64,000 bases of DNA from Granulicella sp. L60 (GCF_009765825.1 NZ_LMUR01000018.1:755346-819345), one strand, 5' to 3'; positions 52,262-63,166 are shown, counted from the stretch's first letter. Notes: a model not told the origin generated them from the sequence alone. Numbers and translations are program-made.

Positions 52262-53760
52262 GTGCAGTTAAGTCGGCAGTTGCGGAACCGTTGTCTGATA
52301 ATACAGTGATCGCCGGAGCCCAGGAGATATCGTTACTCGACCAGATTGTTGCCCAGGGTCGCTTCAGTAAAGATGTGGTGAGCCAGGAACGCGGACGCGA
52401 CATGATCAAGGGGTTTGTGGCCCAGGTGCTCGAAGGCCACATGACTGTAAGCAGAGATGCTGAAGCCGCGATCCAGGTGCGTATCGCTCAGATCGACCGG
52501 TTGCTTTCGCTGCAGCTGAACGAAATTCTTCATCATCCAGCCTTTCAAAAGCTCGAAGCGACTTGGCGCGGTATCAAATATTTGTTGGATCAGAGCGAAA
52601 CCAACTCTATGCTCAAGATCAAGGTGCTTAATGTCTCCAAGAAGGAGTTACTTAAGGATCTTCAACGTGCCTCGGAGTTTGATCAAAGCGCATTGTTTAA
52701 GAAGGTCTATGAGGAAGAGTTTGGAGTATTCGGTGGCGCACCGTTTGCTGCGTTGATCGGGGATTACGAGTTTAGTCGTGGGCCTGAAGACATAGAACTG
52801 TTGGAGCGGATTGCGCAGGTAGCCTCCTCTGCGCACGCGCCGTTCCTTTCTGCAGCCTCCGCAGGGTTGCTCAATCTCGAAGACTTCACCCAGCTTGGAA
52901 ATCCCCGCGACATTGGAAAAATATTTGACACCACGGAATATGCCAAATGGAAAAGCTTCCGCCAGTCGGAGGACTCTCGCTATGTAGGTTTGGCTCTGCC
53001 GCACATCCTCATGCGCCTTCCTTATGGGAACGAGACGAATAGGGTCGATGAATTCGCTTATGAAGAAGCGGTCGATGGGACGGACCACTCTAAATACCTG
53101 TGGGGTAATGCAGCGTTCGCTTTGGGCGCCCGTCTTACAAATTCCTTTGCAAAGTATGGCTGGTGCGCTGCAATCCGTGGAGTGGAGGGCGGCGGCTTGG
53201 TGGAAGGACTTCCCGCGCACACCTTTCGAACCGATGAAGGCGATGTTGCGCTGAAGTGTCCCACGGAGGTTGCGGTGACCGACCGGCGTGAGAAAGAGCT
53301 TGCCGATCAGGGATTGATACCCCTAGTGCACTGTAAAGGCACTGATTATGCCGCATTTTTCAGCGTGCAGTCGGGAAACAAGCCGAGGCTGTACGACAAA
53401 GACGCGGCCAACGCTAATGCGCGCCTCTCCGCTCAGCTCCCTTACATTCTTGCAATGTCGCGGTTTGCGCACTATCTCAAAGCGATGATGCGCGACAAAA
53501 TCGGCAGTTTCACTACACGGGAGGACTGCCAGATTTTTCTCAATCAATGGATCTCGCGCTATGTGCTTGCGTCCGACCAAGGAAGTCATAAGGCAAAATC
53601 GAAATTGCCATTGCGTGAAGCGTCCATTGAGGTATCTGAGGTTCCAGGCAAACCTGGCGTGTATCGAGCAGTTGCTTTTTTGCGGCCGCACTTTCAACTA
53701 GACGAACTTACAATATCGCTTCGTCTAGTTGCGGAGCTTCCAGAGTCTGCTCGTGGCTAG
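52258..53760 (+). CDS. tssC: Type VI secretion sheath large subunit TssC (VipB)
   Basis: A 500-residue sheath subunit. Typical segments: LNEILHHPAFQKLEATWRGI, YEEEFGVFGGAPFAALIGDY, FLSAASAGLLNLEDFTQLGN, YVGLALPHILMRLPYG, FAKYGWCAAIRGVEGGGLVE, FTTREDCQIFLNQWISRYV and the C-terminal FLRPHFQLDELTISLRLVAE. TssC interlocks with TssB and is the unit pulled apart by ClpV. Begins with GTG overlapping tssB (GTGA), so translation is coupled. Confidence 0.95.
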   Translation: MSAVKSAVAEPLSDNTVIAGAQEISLLDQIVAQGRFSKDVVSQERGRDMIKGFVAQVLEGHMTVSRDAEAAIQVRIAQIDRLLSLQLNEILHHPAFQKLEATWRGIKYLLDQSETNSMLKIKVLNVSKKELLKDLQRASEFDQSALFKKVYEEEFGVFGGAPFAALIGDYEFSRGPEDIELLERIAQVASSAHAPFLSAASAGLLNLEDFTQLGNPRDIGKIFDTTEYAKWKSFRQSEDSRYVGLALPHILMRLPYGNETNRVDEFAYEEAVDGTDHSKYLWGNAAFALGARLTNSFAKYGWCAAIRGVEGGGLVEGLPAHTFRTDEGDVALKCPTEVAVTDRREKELADQGLIPLVHCKGTDYAAFFSVQSGNKPRLYDKDAANANARLSAQLPYILAMSRFAHYLKAMMRDKIGSFTTREDCQIFLNQWISRYVLASDQGSHKAKSKLPLREASIEVSEVPGKPGVYRAVAFLRPHFQLDELTISLRLVAELPESARG

Positions 53761-53825
53761 ACCTTCGCGAGTACTCGACTGAGTAATTTCTCATTAAAAT
53801 AATAAAAAAGGGGCACAAATACGTT

Positions 53826-54317
53826 ATGGCAAGCGAATCATCCCAAAACTGGTGGGCTCAAATTCCCGGAGTTACAAATCCAGATGAAACCCCATCCGCT
53901 GTAAATGGGCAGGTAGAAGTAATCGACTTTAACCTATTTCTTTCGGCCACTTCGAACGGAATAGGAAAGGCTCCCGCCAAGCCAATGTGCGGGGACTGTG
54001 CCCTGCAATTGAAGGGGGATGCTGCCGCAGGTATGTTATTCAAAAATATGATATCGCAACAAAGTCTGGGTTCAATAACAGTAACTGGACTTAAGACGGT
54101 AAATAGCACATCGTCTCCATTTTTCAAATGTACATTCCAAAATTGTTACACCACAAGTCTATCCTTCCAGGAAGCCGGGGATGGAGGTCTGGCCATAGGT
54201 TCATTCAGCTTTGCTTATTCCGAAGTGACGGTGGAGACATTTGTTGAATCCAAGACCGGTACTCTATCTTCGACGGGTGAGGTTACCTATACTCTTGGAA
54301 CGCAAAAAGCAAGCTAG
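53826..54317 (+). CDS. hcp: Type VI secretion tube protein Hcp (TssD)
   Basis: A 163-residue Hcp-family protein, the hexameric ring that stacks into the inner tube and is expelled with VgrG. Seen: VEVIDFNLFLSATSNGIGK, LFKNMISQQSLGSITVTGLK, FFKCTFQNCYTTSLSFQEAG, and FSFAYSEVTVETFVES. Three Cys residues (DCAL, FKCTF, QNCYT) are more than usual for Hcp. A strong AAAAAAGGGG site lies before the ATG, and there are 65 bases between tssC and hcp, unlike the other overlapping genes, which fits separate high-level translation. Confidence 0.92.
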   Translation: MASESSQNWWAQIPGVTNPDETPSAVNGQVEVIDFNLFLSATSNGIGKAPAKPMCGDCALQLKGDAAAGMLFKNMISQQSLGSITVTGLKTVNSTSSPFFKCTFQNCYTTSLSFQEAGDGGLAIGSFSFAYSEVTVETFVESKTGTLSSTGEVTYTLGTQKAS

Positions 54318-54323
54318 TCAACT

Positions 54324-55055
54324 ATGAATTCTGTCGACCTATATAAAGCCGGGCAGTTGGGCCCGGCCATTGAGGCGCTTGGCACTGAGCTGCGCATGCA
54401 GCCGGGTGATATCAGGCGTCGCACTTTCCTCTTTGAACTGCTTTGTTTCACGGGTGCATATACCCGCGCCGAAAAACAGCTGGATGTACTTGCTGAATCG
54501 AATAAAGGCGCCTTGGCAGGCTCCATGCTGTACAAGGCGGCGCTTCATGCACAGCGTATGCGCGAAGACTTATTTCTTAATGGCCAACTATCCGCACGGA
54601 AACCTGAAGATGCTTCTATCTCCGGTTCTGTGAATGAGACTACTTTCACCGCCATAGAGGACGAGGATTCTAGGATTGGCAAAAATCTGGAGGTGTTTCT
54701 TGCCGGTAGCTATACCTTAATTCCATTTCGATATATTCAGCGAGTAAAGATGATGTCCCCGAAACGTCTTCGAGATCTACTATGGGCAAGAGCGACTCTC
54801 ACTACTACATCGGACTTTAGACTACAGGATCTTGGCGAAGTATTACTTCCAGTGCTTTGCCCCGGTAGTTCGGCCTCGGACGACGATTTAGTGCGACTCG
54901 GTCGTGCAACCATGTGGCAGAATGCGGACGGAGAAAGTGAAGGGGTACCTATTGGGCAAAAAAATTTTCTGGTTGACGGGGTAGCTTATCCATTTCTTTC
55001 CATACGCGAGCTTACCTTCGCGCATACTGCATCTACCTCTGTGGAGCTGGAATAG
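54324..55055 (+). CDS. tagJ: Type VI secretion accessory protein ImpE/TagJ
   Basis: A 243-residue ImpE-family protein. The N-terminal helical part LYKAGQLGPAIEALGTELRM with QPGDIRRRTFLFELLCFTGA is TPR-like and binds the TssB N-terminus in known systems; the C-terminal ImpE domain shows PFRYIQRVKMMSPKRLRDLL and FLSIRELTFAHTASTSVELE. TagJ helps recruit ClpV to the contracted sheath. It follows hcp by 6 bases and its stop overlaps the GTG of tssA. Confidence 0.9.
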   Translation: MNSVDLYKAGQLGPAIEALGTELRMQPGDIRRRTFLFELLCFTGAYTRAEKQLDVLAESNKGALAGSMLYKAALHAQRMREDLFLNGQLSARKPEDASISGSVNETTFTAIEDEDSRIGKNLEVFLAGSYTLIPFRYIQRVKMMSPKRLRDLLWARATLTTTSDFRLQDLGEVLLPVLCPGSSASDDDLVRLGRATMWQNADGESEGVPIGQKNFLVDGVAYPFLSIRELTFAHTASTSVELE

Positions 55056-56971
55056 TGCCTCTACGTCAGAATCTACTGACGCCTATTGCTGGAGATAATC
55101 CGGCGGGTGTAAATCTTCGTTACGAAACAGTCTACGATCAGATCAAAGAGGCACGAACTGAAGAGGATGAGACGCTACCGACCGGGGCGTGGGACCGGCC
55201 GGTCAAGCGGGCTGATCTAAACCTGGTGATTAAACTTGCCAGTGAGGCACTTGTCAATAAGAGTAAGGATCTTCAGTTAGCAGTTTGGCTGGGAGAAGCG
55301 GTCTGCAGGCAGGAAGGTGTCTCTGTACTGCCATCTGTATTGAGGCTTTGCCTCGAATTGCAGGAGCGTTTTTGGGATACCTTGTATCCAGAGCTTGACG
55401 ATGGAGATGCAGGATTACGTGTAGCCCCTCTTCAGTGGGCCTCGAAATCCTATACGACAGTTGTTTATGGTTTTGGGCTAACCAGTGGCGCTATTGACTT
55501 TTTCGACTTCAAAGCGGCTCGCGCAGCCGGGACAGAGGAAGAGGCAGGTGGTAGCGAGCAGCGACGTGCGCTCCGCCAGGAGGCTGTCGCCCAAGGTAAG
55601 CCTACAAGCGAAGAGGTGGACGATTCGATAGCGGCAACACCAAAAGTTTTTTATGTAGAGCTGGAGCAAGAGTTACATTCGGCTAGAGACACCCTGCGCG
55701 AATTGGAGATCTTTTGCGAGGAGCATTACGTAGAAGACGGTCCATCCTTCCGTCAGCTACGAGAAGCTTTGGAGGAAGTGCATAATCTCTCGAGTTCGTT
55801 GCTACGCGAGAAGCGACGACAGGACCCAGACGCCGTAAAAGATCAAGTCGGCAATGATATCGAGAGCCGAAGCGACCTACTTCATGAGGAAGATCATGCC
55901 GAGTTGCCACCTGTCTCTGCTGACGTGGTCAAGGACGAGGGACCTGCGCAGACACGCCCCGCCTTGGCCTCGGGACAACCTCTGCCCAAGGCGAACAGCC
56001 AGACGATAACACCCGAAAGCTGGAGCGATGCTCTGAGCCGCATCGAAAGTGCCGTGGGCTACATGTACGAACAGGATCCCAGCAGCCGCGTGCCGTTTCT
56101 GGTGCGAAGTTCTATGCGTATTGGGGAATTGCTTGCCATTTGCGAAGATTTGCGACATGAAGATCTTGTAGCACCCTCAACCGAACTCAGGTGGTCAATT
56201 AAAAACGCTATCGATTCAGGCAACTGGAGGGAAGTACACCGCCAAAGTTTTGAGGCGCTTGGTACGTCGTGCGGTCGCGCGTGGCTTGACCTCTATCGCT
56301 ACCTTTGGACTAGTTGCCACGAAGAAGGTTGGGAGGCACAGCAGCGCTCCATTTTCAGTGTAGTCTCGCGGACACTGCGCGAAATTCCAGAGTTTCCACA
56401 ATGGACATTGAATGACGACACGCCAGTTGGGAATGCGGACACGCTGCGCTGGCTTCGAGAAGAGATAACGTCACCTGCTGTGACTCCGGGTCGAGACGAT
56501 ATCGAGGTGGCGACGGTTTTGGCCGCTGCGCCGGTGCCTGCGGCCGAGCAAGAAGTTGGAACTGCATCCTCCAACTCTCCGGATGAGGAGAATCTATTTG
56601 TCGCCGCCCAGGCACTTACCGCCAATGGTCAGATCAAAGGAGCTATTCAAATGTTGGCACATGACGCCGCACAGCAATCGGTCGGACGTCTGCGTTATAG
56701 TCGTAAGCTTCAGATCGCCGAGCTTTGTATGCAAAGCGGGAACAAAGCTGTCGCCATACCCGTGTTGCAGAGCCTTATACGAGAAGTGGAGCAACGACAA
56801 CTTGAAAGTTGGGAGCCGCGCGAAACCATTGCACGTCCCTATGCGTTGCTCCTGCAATGTTCACCTATGGATAAGCTCGATGCTCAATCCATCTTCGCTC
56901 GTCTGTGTGCGATTGATCCCAGCGCTGCCCTCGCTTTCACACCTCCGGTAGAGCGCGGAGAAAGTAAGTAA
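55055..56971 (+). CDS. tssA: Type VI secretion protein TssA (ImpA N-terminal family)
   Basis: A 638-residue TssA. The ImpA_N domain is clear at the start: LLTPIAGDNPAGVNLRYETV, KSKDLQLAVWLGEAVCRQEG and RFWDTLYPELDDGDAGLRVA. The long middle is helical and charged; the C-terminal region (residues 400-630) contains YLWTSCHEEGWEAQQRSIFS and a TPR-like end (AIQMLAHDAAQQ...LQIAELCMQSGNKAVAIPVL). TssA primes baseplate assembly and caps the growing sheath. It is longer than the usual 350-540 residues, so it belongs to a long class with a C-terminal extension. Four bases separate it from tssE. Confidence 0.9.
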   Translation: MPLRQNLLTPIAGDNPAGVNLRYETVYDQIKEARTEEDETLPTGAWDRPVKRADLNLVIKLASEALVNKSKDLQLAVWLGEAVCRQEGVSVLPSVLRLCLELQERFWDTLYPELDDGDAGLRVAPLQWASKSYTTVVYGFGLTSGAIDFFDFKAARAAGTEEEAGGSEQRRALRQEAVAQGKPTSEEVDDSIAATPKVFYVELEQELHSARDTLRELEIFCEEHYVEDGPSFRQLREALEEVHNLSSSLLREKRRQDPDAVKDQVGNDIESRSDLLHEEDHAELPPVSADVVKDEGPAQTRPALASGQPLPKANSQTITPESWSDALSRIESAVGYMYEQDPSSRVPFLVRSSMRIGELLAICEDLRHEDLVAPSTELRWSIKNAIDSGNWREVHRQSFEALGTSCGRAWLDLYRYLWTSCHEEGWEAQQRSIFSVVSRTLREIPEFPQWTLNDDTPVGNADTLRWLREEITSPAVTPGRDDIEVATVLAAAPVPAAEQEVGTASSNSPDEENLFVAAQALTANGQIKGAIQMLAHDAAQQSVGRLRYSRKLQIAELCMQSGNKAVAIPVLQSLIREVEQRQLESWEPRETIARPYALLLQCSPMDKLDAQSIFARLCAIDPSAALAFTPPVERGESK

Positions 56972-56974
56972 GTT

Positions 56975-57436
56975 ATGGCAAGAACACTTGAATTATTGGT
57001 CACCCAGTCTGTTCTCGATCGATTGAGTACAACTGCTGATTGGCCTGTGACACGGGCGCAGTCCATTAATTTTCTACGAGACAATATCAAGCGAAACCTC
57101 GAATGGCTCCTGAATACACGCCGCCCCCCCATCGCTGGCATTGAAAACTACCCTCTTGCCCGACATACGGTTCTTTATTATGGGCTGCTCGACCTCAACT
57201 CACTGAATCTCACCTCAAACGACGGTCAGTTGCGCCTACAGCAAGTGATCGCCGAGATGATCGAACGCTCTGAGCCGCGTCTTCGAGAGGTTCAGGTACG
57301 GCTTGAAGAAGGGGATCCGCAAAGAAAACGATTGCTCTTCCGAATCGGAGCGCATATGCAAATGAAACCTTTGCCGGAGGAGATTGTGTTCGACACCATA
57401 CTTGATCTCACCACCGGCAAGTATCTGGTGGACTGA
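56975..57436 (+). CDS. tssE: Type VI secretion baseplate protein TssE (gp25-like)
   Basis: A 153-residue baseplate wedge subunit homologous to phage T4 gp25. Seen: QSVLDRLSTTADWPVTRAQS, FLRDNIKRNLEWLLNTRRPP, GLLDLNSLNL, MIERSEPRLREVQVRLEEG and the EIVFDTILDLTTGKYLVD end. The ERxEPRL motif is the gp25 signature. It lies in the tssAEFG run, with the tssF ATG four bases after its stop. Confidence 0.93.
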   Translation: MARTLELLVTQSVLDRLSTTADWPVTRAQSINFLRDNIKRNLEWLLNTRRPPIAGIENYPLARHTVLYYGLLDLNSLNLTSNDGQLRLQQVIAEMIERSEPRLREVQVRLEEGDPQRKRLLFRIGAHMQMKPLPEEIVFDTILDLTTGKYLVD

Positions 57437-57440
57437 AACG

Positions 57441-59285
57441 ATGCGGCCTGAACTGCTGGATTCATACGAACGGGAACTTAGCTATCTCCGCGACATGGGT
57501 GGGGAGTTTGGCCGCAAGTATCCGCGTGTTGCGAGTCGACTACTACTTGAACCGGATCGTTGCGAAGATCCCCACGTCGAACGCTTAATCGAGTCGTTTG
57601 CCTTTCTGGCGGCTCGACTTCATCTACGTCTAGATGACGATCTGCCGGAGCTTAGCTCCTCACTGCTCAATATTATTTACCCGCATTATCTGCGGCCTAT
57701 TCCTGCGATCACCGTAGTGGAGTGCCAGATAGACTCTGAGAGCGCCGGTAAACAAGGCGCAGCGCTAACACTGCCCGGAGGTACCGCCCTCAGAACGAGG
57801 CGAAATGTGGATGGCATGGCGTGCCGTTTTCGCACTACATATCCGGTTGAGCTATGGCCAATCACGGTGGCCGAGTGTACTTGGCGCATGCCGGAGCAAC
57901 TGTCACGTCCGGTGAGAGTCGCCGGTGCCACGGCCGCTCTGCGTGTGGTGCTCCGTGGCGGTAAAGACGTTAAGCCTGGTGCACTCGGGATCTCTTCACT
58001 GCGCTTTTACATTGCAGGCGACAGCAATGTGATTTTCACATTGTACGAATTGTTGGCGAGCAAGTGTATCTCGATCGTGATGAGAGATCCTCATGTGGTC
58101 GATGGGCCAATCATTCCGGTTCCGCATTCCGGGCTTAGACCAGTGGGTTTTGAGGAAGAGGAGAGCCTATTACCGTATCCGAGGCGCTCATTCGACAGCT
58201 ACCGACTTCTACAGGAGTACTTTGCGTTCCCGCAGAAATTTCTTTTTTTCGACCTCGCAGGGTTAGATGTCATGTCGGCGTTTGCTTCGAGCGATGAGGT
58301 CGAACTTCTGTTTCACTTCGGTCGCTTCGAGAGACCGGAGCGCCAGCAGACCTTAGAGGTTGGCGTCACAACGGAAACACTGCGGCTCGGCTGCACACCC
58401 GCTATTAACTTGTTTTCGCAAGTTGCCGAACCCATTCTCCTGACCCAGAAGCAGCATGAGTATCGCTTAGTGGCCGACGCACGTTTCCCCCGGATGATGG
58501 AGGTGTTCTCTATCGACGACGTGCTTGCAACCAATCCGAGCAGACGTCAGACCACATCACTCGCTCCCCTCTATGCCTATCGCTATAACACGATCGTTCC
58601 CGAGCAAGGCGTATTCTGGCATGCCAACCGTCGATATTTGTCTTTTGAAGAGCGAGAGCCTTCGTCCGTCTTCCTGGCTCTTGCTGATCTGAACGGTTCA
58701 CTCACGGAGCCGGGTGCGGAGGTTTTAACAGTGCACTGCACCTGTTCCAACCACGATCTGCCATCGCAGCTAAGTTTTGGCTCCGTGGATGGTGACTTCG
58801 ATGCCGAGAATTTCGCGCGTGTTCAGCTCGTTCGTGCGTTGCATCGCCCCACTTCTTCTCTGGCCCCCCCAGCTGGCAAGGGGCAGCTATGGCGACTCAT
58901 CTCGCAGCTATCGCTCAATTATCTTTCGCTTAGTGAAGGGGGCCTGACGGCGTTGCAGGAGATTCTCCGTATCCACAACTTCTCTGAATCTGCACAACTT
59001 GAGTCTCAGATCGCGGGACTGGTTGCCATGCGTAGCAAACGACATTTTGCTATCATGCGTGCCGACTATGGCAATACTCCGGCGCGGGGTACGCGCGTCG
59101 AGATAGAACTCGACGAAAGCCAGTTTGCAAATGGTGGAGCGTACCTGTTTGCGAGCGTACTGGAACGTTTTCTCGGCTCCTACGTGTCAATGAACAGTTT
59201 TTGTCAGCTACACGCAGAGAGCAATCTACGAAAGGAGGGATTGGGAACGTGGACACCACGAGCGGGCAGTCGAGTGCTCCTATAG
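57441..59285 (+). CDS. tssF: Type VI secretion baseplate protein TssF
   Basis: A 614-residue TssF, the major wedge subunit of the baseplate. The start ELLDSYERELSYLRDMGGEF, GRKYPRVASRLLLEPDRCED and PHVERLIESFAFLAARLHLR are diagnostic. Further on, SSLLNIIYPHYLRPIPAITV, FFDLAGLDVMSAFASSDEVE and NLFSQVAEPILLTQKQHEYR are conserved. The ATG at 57441 is chosen by family alignment. The 3' end overlaps tssG by 37 bases. Confidence 0.94.
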   Translation: MRPELLDSYERELSYLRDMGGEFGRKYPRVASRLLLEPDRCEDPHVERLIESFAFLAARLHLRLDDDLPELSSSLLNIIYPHYLRPIPAITVVECQIDSESAGKQGAALTLPGGTALRTRRNVDGMACRFRTTYPVELWPITVAECTWRMPEQLSRPVRVAGATAALRVVLRGGKDVKPGALGISSLRFYIAGDSNVIFTLYELLASKCISIVMRDPHVVDGPIIPVPHSGLRPVGFEEEESLLPYPRRSFDSYRLLQEYFAFPQKFLFFDLAGLDVMSAFASSDEVELLFHFGRFERPERQQTLEVGVTTETLRLGCTPAINLFSQVAEPILLTQKQHEYRLVADARFPRMMEVFSIDDVLATNPSRRQTTSLAPLYAYRYNTIVPEQGVFWHANRRYLSFEEREPSSVFLALADLNGSLTEPGAEVLTVHCTCSNHDLPSQLSFGSVDGDFDAENFARVQLVRALHRPTSSLAPPAGKGQLWRLISQLSLNYLSLSEGGLTALQEILRIHNFSESAQLESQIAGLVAMRSKRHFAIMRADYGNTPARGTRVEIELDESQFANGGAYLFASVLERFLGSYVSMNSFCQLHAESNLRKEGLGTWTPRAGSRVLL

Positions 59286-60322
59286 AAGTGGAAATCTCCT
59301 GCAAGCATGAGGCGATGCTCCATATGCTGCGCGAAGAACCATTTTCCATAGGCTTCTTCCAAGCTGTGCGCCTATTGGAGCGGCTGTTTCCTGAGCGAAT
59401 GCCGGTAGGTTACTTCGTATCTCCTCAAAGCGAGGTGGTGCGCTTCTCCTCTCGCACGTCGCTTAACTTTCCAGCGAGCGAAGTGCATAGTTTTCGCGAA
59501 AACGATCCACAGCCGAATGACATGGAAGTCAACTTTCTCGGTTTGACTACCATAAATGGACCATTGCCGCATCGCTATGCGGAGCATCTCCTGGACCGGA
59601 TGCGCGAAAAGGACTACGCGGCGGGTGACTTCTTTGACATCTTCAATCACCGTTTTACTGCCCTTTTCTACCGCAGTTGGAAGAAATACCGCTTTTTTAT
59701 TAGCTATGAGCTGGACAAGTCACAAAGACAGATCAGCGGAGATCAGGTCACGGCGACCCTTTACAGCTTGCTCGGATTTGGCAGTGCTGGCCTGTTGCAA
59801 CGCACTGCAATACCCGACGAAACAATGCTTTACTACGCGGGTCTGCTGAGCCGCAATGTACCAACCTCGCAGGCTCTGAAGCAACTGCTCGGTGATTTTT
59901 TTGAAGTTCCCGTGCGAATCGACGAGTTTACTGGCAATTGGCATCCTTTGCCGAAAGAGGATTTGACGTATCTAAACGACACCAGCCTTCAATCGGAGTC
60001 TCTGGGCATCGGCACAATAGTCGGCGATGCAGTATGGGACCAACACGGCACGGTAACAGTACGGCTAGGACCTATGTCTCTGAAACAGTATCAGGACTTT
60101 CTTCCCGGCGGTCTTGCGGCCACGCAACTGGAAGCCTGGTTGCGGCTTTTCGGGCAGGGAGAGTTCGACTTTGCAGTATGTCTGGTGCTGGCGCGTGAAG
60201 AGGTGCCAGGAGTGTTACTTACCTCGGAACAAAATGAAATGGGCAGGCTCGGATTCGAGAGCTGGTTGAAGAACCGACCCTTTCTGCACGATGCCGAGGA
60301 CGCTGTATACCGCGTGTACTAA
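59249..60322 (+). CDS. tssG: Type VI secretion baseplate protein TssG
   Basis: A 357-residue TssG. Conserved segments: LREEPFSIGFFQAVRLLERL, VRFSSRTSLNFPASEV, MEVNFLGLTTINGPLPHRYA, FDIFNHRFTALFYRSWKKYR, YYAGLLSRNVPTSQALKQLL, and VRLGPMSLKQYQDFLPGG. It forms the baseplate wedge with TssF and TssE. The GTG at 59249 is chosen because AAAGGAGG lies 10 bases before it; the frame extends upstream inside tssF. The gene overlaps the tssF end. Confidence 0.93.
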   Translation: MDTTSGQSSAPIEVEISCKHEAMLHMLREEPFSIGFFQAVRLLERLFPERMPVGYFVSPQSEVVRFSSRTSLNFPASEVHSFRENDPQPNDMEVNFLGLTTINGPLPHRYAEHLLDRMREKDYAAGDFFDIFNHRFTALFYRSWKKYRFFISYELDKSQRQISGDQVTATLYSLLGFGSAGLLQRTAIPDETMLYYAGLLSRNVPTSQALKQLLGDFFEVPVRIDEFTGNWHPLPKEDLTYLNDTSLQSESLGIGTIVGDAVWDQHGTVTVRLGPMSLKQYQDFLPGGLAATQLEAWLRLFGQGEFDFAVCLVLAREEVPGVLLTSEQNEMGRLGFESWLKNRPFLHDAEDAVYRVY

Positions 60323-60367
60323 CTGCGTTGTCCCCTAGAGCGAGCGAAAACTAAAAAGGAGCAATAC

Positions 60368-63094
60368 GTGAACCTGAAGTCCTTGATTGCGAAACTGAAT
60401 GATACCTGTCGCAGCGCTATGGAAGGTGCCGCAGGACTTTGTGTCGCACGCACTCACTACGACATAGAGATCGAGCACTACCTGCTTAGGCTGCTTGATG
60501 ATCTAGATAGCGATATCGCTCTCATTTTAAAGAACTACGGGGTAGATCGGTCGCGACTCACCCGAGAGCTTGAACGTTCGCTGGACAAACTAAAGACGGG
60601 CAATGCTCGCTCACCCACATTGAGCCCTCAGTTAGTACGAATGTTTACCGAAGCGTGGACGTTGGCCACGCTCGACCACGAGGCAGGAGATATTCGCTCA
60701 GGCTCAACCCTGCTGGCTTTGCTCACATGCAATGAACTCTCGCGCACAGTTCGCGATATCAGCGCGGAACTGCAGCTGATATCCGCAGAAGCTCTTCATA
60801 GCAATTTCTTCAACATTGTTAGCTCGTCTCGCGAAGGGACGACGAACTTTGGCGCTGTGCGGCTTGATTCTGGTCCCTCGTCTGGAGTTGTTGCAGCTGG
60901 TGTGCAATATCGCACTACTCATCTCGATCAGTACACCGTGAACATGACTGCGGCTGCCGTCGGAGGAAAGATCGACACTGTACTCGGTCGAGATGTGGAG
61001 ATCCGACAGGTGGTTGACATCCTGATGCGCCGACGCCAGAACAATCCCATTCTGACCGGCGAGGCTGGGGTGGGAAAAACAGCGATTGTCGAAGGTCTTG
61101 CTCTGCGCATCACAGCCGGCGATGTGCCTCCGTCTTTGCGCAATGTACAGCTTCACTCTCTGGATCTCGCTCTGCTGCAGGCTGGAGCGGGAGTAAAAGG
61201 TGAATTCGAAAACAGGCTCAAGGGATTGATTGAGGAGGTCAAGTCATCACCGCATCCAGTCATTCTCTTCATTGACGAGGCGCATACAATGATCGGTGCT
61301 GGAGGCCAGGTCGGACAGAATGACACAGCCAATCTGCTGAAACCTGCGCTGGCGCGCGGTGAACTCCGCACTATCGCGGCAACCACCTGGTCCGAGTATA
61401 AGAAATTCTTTGAGAAGGATGCAGCACTCGCGCGACGCTTTCAAGTTGTCAAGGTTGAGGAGCCGATCGAGCTTCAATGCGCAACCATGCTACGTGGCCT
61501 CATACCCGCTCTCGAGAAGCATCATGGATTACGTATCCTGGACGAAGCTGTCACAGCAGCAGTGCGTTTGTCGCACCGATATATGGTGGGACGGCAATTA
61601 CCCGATAAGGCAGTAAGTGTGCTCGATACAGCTTGTGCGCGGCTCTCTCTTGGCCAGAACACTACGCCTGGTGTCATCGAAGACACGCAACGAAGGATCG
61701 CCGACCTCGAAACACAGACGCGTATGCTGACTCGCGAAGAAATCGTTGGAGCGAACCATACAGAACGGCTCTGTGAGATCGCCGAAACGCTTCTGACCGA
61801 GCAGAACAAGCTTGCGGTCAGCAGTGCACAGTGGCGGTATGAGATCGCTCTGGTTGAAAAAATTGGTACGATGCGGATAGCGCTTGAATGCGCCAATGCA
61901 TGCACTTCCCCCTATGACGATTCGACAGCTCCATTGGCGGATGAAGCTTTATGCATGCCCTCTCGCGAAGCTCTAGCGGTGGCTGAGCATGAGTTAGCCG
62001 AGATACAAGGCGAAAATCCGATGCTACGGGTCGCAGTTGATGCCCAGTTGGTCGGAGAGGTGATCTCAGCCTGGACTGGCATTCCTCTCGGTAAGATGGT
62101 CGGCGATGAGCTTTCGACTGTGCTGGAGCTTTCCTCTCTCCTGCGAAATCGTGTGATTGGCCAGGATTACGCGATGGATTCGATCTCACAGCGCATACTC
62201 ACTTCGCGCGCTAGTCTTGACGACCCAGGAAAACCGGTCGGCGTGTTTCTACTCGTAGGTCCAAGTGGCGTGGGTAAGACAGAGACTGCGCTTGCGCTTT
62301 CTGACCTCTTATATGGCGGAGAGCGCAACGTCATCACAATTAACATGTCCGAGTTTCAGGAACCGCACACTGTTTCCACACTTAAGGGTTCTCCGCCGGG
62401 ATACGTGGGTTATGGCGAAGGAGGGATACTGACCGAGGCAGTCCGTCGTCGGCCGTACTCGGTGGTCTTGCTCGATGAGGTGGAAAAAGCTCATCCAGAT
62501 GTACTTGAGCTTTTTTTCCAAGTCTTCGATAAGGGCAGTATGGAAGATGGTGAAGGGCGCGTCATCAACTTCAAAAACACAGTGATAATCCTCACCACCA
62601 ACGCCACGACTGAAACAATAATGAAGTTGACTGCTGATCCTGAGACAATGCCGTTTCCGGAGACATTAGTCAGCGTGATCAAGCCGGAGCTAAACAAGAT
62701 ATTTAAACCGGCCTTTCTTGGGCGTATGTTGATCGTTCCGTATCTTCCGATTCGCGACGAAGCGCTTAAGCAGATCATCCGCCTCAAACTCAATAAAATT
62801 ATCAGACGTCTGCGCGAAAATCACAAGGTCGGCCTTCATTACGAGGACACTATCGTCGCCGAGATAGCTAACCGTTGCACGGAAGTAGAAAGTGGCGCAC
62901 GAAACGTGGACAACATCTTATCGAATACCATGCTTCCCGAAATCTCGCGCGAGTTGCTCTTGCATATGGCAACGGGCGATACAGGGAGCGCCGTTTTTCT
63001 GAGCGTTGATCGAACGGGCAGGTTCATTTACAAATGGACTACAAAGAGAGGGATCACGACTGAGGTCGACTTGTCTCATCCGTTAGAAACATAG
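60368..63094 (+). CDS. clpV: Type VI secretion AAA+ ATPase ClpV (TssH)
   Basis: A 908-residue Clp/Hsp100 unfoldase that recycles the contracted TssBC sheath. The N-domain occupies about the first 160 residues. The first AAA+ module has Walker [16 protein letters not shown] near residue 235 and Walker [21 protein letters not shown] near 297; the second has [15 protein letters not shown] near 632, the pore-loop region [19 protein letters not shown] near 675, and [20 protein letters not shown] near 698. The GSPPGYVG and the long middle helices are typical of ClpV. AAAAGGAG lies 5-8 bases before the GTG start. It follows tssG by 45 bases. Confidence 0.94.
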   Translation: MNLKSLIAKLNDTCRSAMEGAAGLCVARTHYDIEIEHYLLRLLDDLDSDIALILKNYGVDRSRLTRELERSLDKLKTGNARSPTLSPQLVRMFTEAWTLATLDHEAGDIRSGSTLLALLTCNELSRTVRDISAELQLISAEALHSNFFNIVSSSREGTTNFGAVRLDSGPSSGVVAAGVQYRTTHLDQYTVNMTAAAVGGKIDTVLGRDVEIRQVVDILMRRRQNNPILTGEAGVGKTAIVEGLALRITAGDVPPSLRNVQLHSLDLALLQAGAGVKGEFENRLKGLIEEVKSSPHPVILFIDEAHTMIGAGGQVGQNDTANLLKPALARGELRTIAATTWSEYKKFFEKDAALARRFQVVKVEEPIELQCATMLRGLIPALEKHHGLRILDEAVTAAVRLSHRYMVGRQLPDKAVSVLDTACARLSLGQNTTPGVIEDTQRRIADLETQTRMLTREEIVGANHTERLCEIAETLLTEQNKLAVSSAQWRYEIALVEKIGTMRIALECANACTSPYDDSTAPLADEALCMPSREALAVAEHELAEIQGENPMLRVAVDAQLVGEVISAWTGIPLGKMVGDELSTVLELSSLLRNRVIGQDYAMDSISQRILTSRASLDDPGKPVGVFLLVGPSGVGKTETALALSDLLYGGERNVITINMSEFQEPHTVSTLKGSPPGYVGYGEGGILTEAVRRRPYSVVLLDEVEKAHPDVLELFFQVFDKGSMEDGEGRVINFKNTVIILTTNATTETIMKLTADPETMPFPETLVSVIKPELNKIFKPAFLGRMLIVPYLPIRDEALKQIIRLKLNKIIRRLRENHKVGLHYEDTIVAEIANRCTEVESGARNVDNILSNTMLPEISRELLLHMATGDTGSAVFLSVDRTGRFIYKWTTKRGITTEVDLSHPLET

Positions 63095-63166
63095 ATTAGC
63101 TAGCTGTAATAGATGGCGTCTCTGAGAATTGAACAGCCTTAGAAATAGGAAGCGGTAGCAAACGAC